A stretch of DNA of 9,988 nucleotides. Origin: CAYMRB01 sp964392615. Lineage in GTDB: Bacteria; Planctomycetota; UBA8108. The translations under genes were made by a program, and so were the position numbers. The stretch spans positions 1 to 9,988 of the forward strand of contig CAYMRB010000381.1 of assembly GCA_964392615.1 (NCBI GenBank), given 5' to 3'. Shown here piece by piece: positions 7,298 to 9,988 of this stretch. Numbering within the stretch: position 1 is the first letter of the stretch; every line of letters begins with the position of its first letter. A model generated the notes under the pieces. The model was given only the letters and a program-made list of their open reading frames with translations, did no database searches and was not told the DNA's origin.

Positions 7298-7302
7298 TCC
7301 GA

Positions 7303-7354
7303 TTCGAAGGCTGCCGACCGCGGTCGCTCTGCATCGTGGTCGGCAGGACTCGAA
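7303..7354. terminator. Shared hairpin terminator between lat and gcdH
   Basis: A perfect 9-bp stem (CTGCCGACC at 7311-7319, GGTCGGCAG at 7338-7346, 18-nt loop) is extended outward, after a 3x3 internal loop, by 5 more pairs (TTCGA at 7303-7307, TCGAA at 7350-7354). It almost fills the 58-bp gap between the convergent stop codons. There is no T-run on either side, so it may act as a bidirectional barrier or 3'-end stabiliser rather than a classical intrinsic terminator. Confidence 0.55.
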
Positions 7355-7355
7355 A

Positions 7356-8540
7356 TCAGCCGTGGAACGCGGGGATGCCGGTGATATCCGCGCCGATGAT
7401 CAGCGAGTGGATATCGTGCGTCCCCTCGTACGTGGTGACCGTCTCCAAGTTCATCATGTGACGGCCGGCCTGGTACTCGTCGGTGATGCCGTTCGCGGCC
7501 AGGATATCGCGCGCGGCCCGCGCCGTTTCGAGCGCCATCCTGACGGCGTCGCGCTTGGCGAGCGAGATCATCTGCGGACGCGACTTGCCTTCCTCCGCCA
7601 ATCGTCCGAGTCGCAGCACGATGAGCTGGTTGCGCGTGATACCGCTGAGCATCTCGACCAGCTTCGCCTGGACGAGCTGAAACGACGCGATCGGCTTGCC
7701 GAACTGGACGCGGGTCGTCGCGTAGTCGAGCGCCTCGCCGTAGCATGCCTCGGCCGCGCCGATCGCACCCCACGCGATGCCGTAGCGCGCGCTGTTCAGG
7801 CAGCTCAACGGGCCCTTGAGGCCGGCGCCGTCGGGCAGGAGGTTCGTCGCGGGGACGCGACAGTCGTCGAGGTGGAGCTCGGACGTCACCGACGCGCGCA
7901 GGCTCCACTTCCCCTTCTGCTTGGTCGCGCTGAAGCCCGGGGTGCCCTTCTCGACGATGAACCCGCGGATGCGGTCCTCGCCATCCTCGTCGACCTGCGC
8001 CCAGACCACGGCGACATCGGCGATCGAGCCGTTGGTGATCCACATCTTGTTGCCGCTGAGCACGTACTCGTCGCCGCTGCGCACCGCGCGCGTGCGCAGG
8101 CTGCCGGGGTCGGAGCCGTGATCGGGCTCGGTCAGGCCGAAGCAGCCGATCTTCTCGCCGCGCGCCATCGGCGGCAGGAAGCGCTGCTTCTGCTCCTCGC
8201 TCCCCCACCGCCAGATCGCGAACATCGCGAGCGAGCTCTGCACGGAGATGAAGCTGCGCACGCCGGAGTCGCCACGCTCGAGCTCGCGGCAGGCGAGGCC
8301 GTACGACACCGCGCCGAGGCCGGCGCAACCGTAGCCCTCGAGGTTCGCACCGAAGAGGCCGAGCTCCGCGATCTGCGGGATCAGCTCCTCCGGGAAGCGT
8401 TCCTCGCGGAAGCACTCGCCAATCACCGGTACGACGCGATCGGACACGAACTCGCGCACGGTATCGCGCACGAGCCGCTCCTCCTCGGTCAGGAGATCTT
8501 CGAAACGGAGGTAGTCGGGAGGTGTGAAGAGCGTGCTCAT
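7356..8540 (-). CDS. gcdH: Glutaryl-CoA dehydrogenase (acyl-CoA dehydrogenase family)
   Basis: This 394-residue FAD enzyme oxidises and decarboxylates glutaryl-CoA to crotonyl-CoA and CO2, passing electrons to electron-transfer flavoprotein, late in lysine and tryptophan degradation. The match to GCDH is dense. CFGLTEPDHGSDPGS (about 133-147) and WITNGSIADVAVVWA (167-181) form the FAD and substrate core. KGKWSLRAS (209-217), LNSARYGIAWGAIGA (248-262) and GITDEYQAGRHMMNLE (351-366) follow. YEGTHDIH (371-378) carries E372, the expected catalytic base. R95 before SFISVQSSL corresponds to the arginine that binds the glutaryl carboxylate in human GCDH, which supports this substrate over other acyl-CoAs. 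The ATG at 8538-8540 gives the usual length. An in-frame ATG at 8555 would add five residues, but its GGAGG directly abuts the codon, while the same GGAGG is 15 nt from the 8540 start. The gene is convergent with lat and lies downstream of tRNA-Glu. Confidence 0.93.
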   Translation of the reverse strand: MSTLFTPPDYLRFEDLLTEEERLVRDTVREFVSDRVVPVIGECFREERFPEELIPQIAELGLFGANLEGYGCAGLGAVSYGLACRELERGDSGVRSFISVQSSLAMFAIWRWGSEEQKQRFLPPMARGEKIGCFGLTEPDHGSDPGSLRTRAVRSGDEYVLSGNKMWITNGSIADVAVVWAQVDEDGEDRIRGFIVEKGTPGFSATKQKGKWSLRASVTSELHLDDCRVPATNLLPDGAGLKGPLSCLNSARYGIAWGAIGAAEACYGEALDYATTRVQFGKPIASFQLVQAKLVEMLSGITRNQLIVLRLGRLAEEGKSRPQMISLAKRDAVRMALETARAARDILAANGITDEYQAGRHMMNLETVTTYEGTHDIHSLIIGADITGIPAFHG

Positions 8541-8592
8541 GCCGGAGTCTACCATCCTCCGCAGACGGACCGCGGGGACCCATGCGTGGATG

Positions 8593-8624
8593 AAAGAGGA
8601 GCCCCTCGCGCCGAGAGGCTCCTC
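8593..8624 (-). terminator. Rho-independent terminator of tRNA-Glu
   Basis: On the - strand an 8-bp stem GAGGAGCC/GGCTCCTC (arms 8617-8624 and 8596-8603) continues, past one mismatch, into 3 inner pairs with a 5-nt loop. TTT (8595-8593) follows immediately. It lies 9 bp past the tRNA 3' end and about 50 bp before the gcdH start, so gcdH probably has a separate promoter. Confidence 0.65.
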
Positions 8625-8632
8625 CGGTACTC

Positions 8633-8710
8633 TGGTGACCCCAAGGGGATTTGAACCCCTGTCGCCAGGATGAAAACCTGGTGTCCTAGGCCAAACTAGA
8701 CGATGGGGCC
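8633..8710 (-). tRNA. tRNA-Glu (anticodon UUC)
   Basis: The - strand folds into a full cloverleaf. The acceptor stem is GGCCCCA (8710-8704) with TGGGGTC (8643-8637), including one G-T wobble at the second pair, followed by discriminator A and an encoded CCA (8635-8633). The anticodon stem CCAGG/CCTGG encloses the loop TTTTCAT with anticodon TTC, which reads GAA and GAG codons. The T arm carries GGTTCAAAT. Without CCA the gene is 75 nt. It appears to be a single-gene unit with its own terminator and no other tRNA beside it. Confidence 0.96.
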
Positions 8711-8785
8711 AGGAAAGGCTCGAGACGGTGGTCCGGGCCCGCGACGACGCTCTTCCCCCGACGCGGTGCCGCCCGAATCCCGCGT

Positions 8786-8813
8786 AGAATACCGTTCCGC
8801 GGCCGGATTGCAA
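8786..8813 (-). promoter_or_regulatory. Candidate promoter of tRNA-Glu
   Basis: On the - strand TTGCAA (8813-8808, 4 of 6 to the -35 consensus) and TATTCT (8791-8786, 4 of 6 to the -10) are 16 bp apart, about 75 bp before the tRNA 5' end. It is the best match in the 131-bp gap between the DUF1501 gene and the tRNA. Confidence 0.4.
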
Positions 8814-8841
8814 GGGGCTTGCCGGGAGACGATCGGCCGCG
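8798..8841 (-). terminator. Nested inverted repeats downstream of the DUF1501 gene
   Basis: CGCGGCCG (8798-8805) pairs perfectly with CGGCCGCG (8834-8841). Inside, GCAAG (8810-8814) pairs with CTTGC (8818-8822) around GGG. The structure begins one base past the DUF1501 stop codon and could end that transcript, although no T-run follows. It overlaps the candidate tRNA-Glu -35 box. Confidence 0.35.
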
Positions 8842-9988
8842 TCAGGCGATGATCCCGTCGACGACATCGCCGTGGATGTCGGTCAGCCGGAAGTCGCGCC
8901 CCTGATACCGGAACGTCAGCCGTTCGTGATCGATCCCCAGAAGGTGAAGGATCGTCGCGTTCAGGTCGTGGATGTGCACGGCACCGTCGACGATGTTGTA
9001 CCCGTACGGGTCGGTCTCGCCGTAAGTCGTTCCCGCACGGACGCCGCCGCCAGCGAGCCACATCGAGAAGCAGCGCGGGTGGTGGTCGCGGCCGAAGCTG
9101 TTGCGCGTCAGCTTGCCCTGGCAGTAGTTCGTCCTTCCGAACTCGCCTCCCCAGACGACGAGCGTGTCGTCGAGAAGACCGCGGCGACGCAGATCCGTCA
9201 GCAGCGCGGCAGTTGGCTGATCGGTCTCACGGCACTGTCGCGAGATGCCGCCCTGCAGCCCTCCGTGCTGATCCCAGCCCGGATGGAAGAGCTGGATGAA
9301 CCGCACGCCGCGCTCAGCGAGGCGCCGCGCCAGGATACAGTTCGCCGCATACGAGCCGGGATTGCGCGCGTCCTTGCCGTACTCGTCGAGGACGGAGGCG
9401 GGCTCGCTCGACAGATCGGCGGCCTCGGGAATCGACGACTGCATGCGGAACGCGAGCTCGTACTGCGCGATGCGCGTCTCGATTTCCGGGTCGCCGACGC
9501 GGCCGAGCTCCAGCGCATGAAGCTCCTCGAGTCGATCGAGCATGCGGCGTCGGCTCGTCGCGTCGACGCCTCCCGGGTTGCCGAGGTAGAGAACCGGCTG
9601 CGCGCCGGAACGCAACCGCACGCCCTGGTGCCGCGACGGGAGGAAACCGCTGCCCCACAGTCGCGACACGAGGGGCTGACCGCCTTTGTTCTTCGTCACG
9701 AGCACGACGAACGACGGCAGATCCTCGTTCACGGCCCCGAGCCCGTAGTCGAGCCACGCGCCGAGGCTCGGCCGGCCCGGGAACTGCGAACCGGTCTGCA
9801 CGCAGGTCACCCCGGGGCCGTGGTTGATCGCCTCGGTGTGCATCGAGCGGACGACGCAGAGCTCGTCGGCGACCTTCGCGGTGTGGGGCAGGAGGTCGCT
9901 GAGCCACGCGCCGCTCTCGCCGTGCTGACTGAAGCGGAACGGTGACCCCGCCAGAGGCAGGATCGACTGATTGCCGCTCATACCGGTC
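8842..9988 (-). CDS. DUF1501 family protein (alkaline phosphatase/sulfatase-like fold), N-terminus outside window
   Basis: The 381 visible residues end at the TGA at 8842-8844. Complete DUF1501 proteins are about 450-490 residues and begin with a twin-arginine or similar signal, so roughly the first 100 residues are missing; the frame runs on past 9988 and the ATG at 9981 is internal. Family motifs, numbered from that ATG, are AGSPFRFSQHGESGAWLSDL (11-30), RSMHTEAINHGPG (45-57), GRPSLGAWLDYGLG (69-82), ELAFRMQ (175-181), LFHPGWDQHGG (231-241), VVWGGEFGRT (275-284), GRDHHP (297-302) and the C-terminal VHIHDLNATILHLLGIDHE (335-353). The His/Asp-rich motifs resemble metal-site positions of the alkaline phosphatase superfamily. 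The family is abundant in Planctomycetota, Verrucomicrobiota and Acidobacteriota and is usually paired with a DUF1549/DUF1553 gene, which would lie upstream beyond the window. Its substrate is not established. Confidence 0.9.
   Translation of the reverse strand, partial: TGMSGNQSILPLAGSPFRFSQHGESGAWLSDLLPHTAKVADELCVVRSMHTEAINHGPGVTCVQTGSQFPGRPSLGAWLDYGLGAVNEDLPSFVVLVTKNKGGQPLVSRLWGSGFLPSRHQGVRLRSGAQPVLYLGNPGGVDATSRRRMLDRLEELHALELGRVGDPEIETRIAQYELAFRMQSSIPEAADLSSEPASVLDEYGKDARNPGSYAANCILARRLAERGVRFIQLFHPGWDQHGGLQGGISRQCRETDQPTAALLTDLRRRGLLDDTLVVWGGEFGRTNYCQGKLTRNSFGRDHHPRCFSMWLAGGGVRAGTTYGETDPYGYNIVDGAVHIHDLNATILHLLGIDHERLTFRYQGRDFRLTDIHGDVVDGIIA

Noticed and set aside
7362..8654. 430-codon + strand open frame antisense to gcdH and part of the tRNA
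   Set aside because: No family motif; the other strand encodes glutaryl-CoA dehydrogenase and tRNA-Glu with strong evidence.
8633..8710. tRNA-Glu as an integration (att) site of a mobile element
   Set aside because: No integrase, no duplicated tRNA 3' end and no foreign-looking genes are seen on either side within the window.
8541..8867. N-terminal extension of gcdH to 8867
   Set aside because: The extended frame runs through tRNA-Glu and its terminator, and known GCDH enzymes start close to residue 1 of the 8540 start.
8872..9945. 357-codon + strand open frame antisense to the DUF1501 gene
   Set aside because: No recognisable motifs; the - strand carries the conserved DUF1501 motifs along the full interval.

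Overview
The window is a GC-rich, gene-dense bacterial stretch with long antisense open frames, as expected at this base composition. I read seven protein genes (two cut by the window edges), one tRNA gene and several hairpins and promoter-like sites. The lineage cannot be fixed from this sequence alone. The DUF1501 protein, the FHA-GAF sigma-54 activator, the MoxR ATPase and the long PrkA-type protein together suggest a Planctomycetota-like or similar environmental bacterium. The run of 10 N inside a gene shows that this is a draft or metagenome assembly.

Left part (1-3777). The C-terminal part of a MoxR AAA+ ATPase (+ strand) faces a membrane-anchored protein with two BamE-like modules (- strand). 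Next on the - strand is a 755-residue PrkA-family protein. It is clearly homologous to E. coli YeaG/PrkA but longer, with a Cys-rich insert. No yeaH or spoVR homologue lies in the window.

Middle (3778-5971). Upstream of prkA on the same strand is an FHA-GAF-AAA+(sigma-54)-Fis activator. Its coding sequence is interrupted by the N gap, and the frames on either side disagree only because the gap length is a placeholder. A 302-bp divergent intergenic region follows, with a very good sigma-70-type promoter for the activator and repeated GCGGAC boxes.

Right part (5972-9988). L-lysine 6-transaminase (lat, +) and glutaryl-CoA dehydrogenase (gcdH, -) are convergent and share a two-part hairpin between their stops. 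They belong to the first and late steps of lysine breakdown via aminoadipate and glutaryl-CoA. Upstream of gcdH is tRNA-Glu(UUC) with an encoded CCA end, its own terminator and a candidate promoter. The window ends inside a DUF1501 gene (-) whose N-terminal part lies outside.

I see no mobile element, CRISPR array or obvious defence system. The points most worth checking are the PrkA variant with its FHA-type activator, the likely true length of the N gap, and the structured divergent promoter region.
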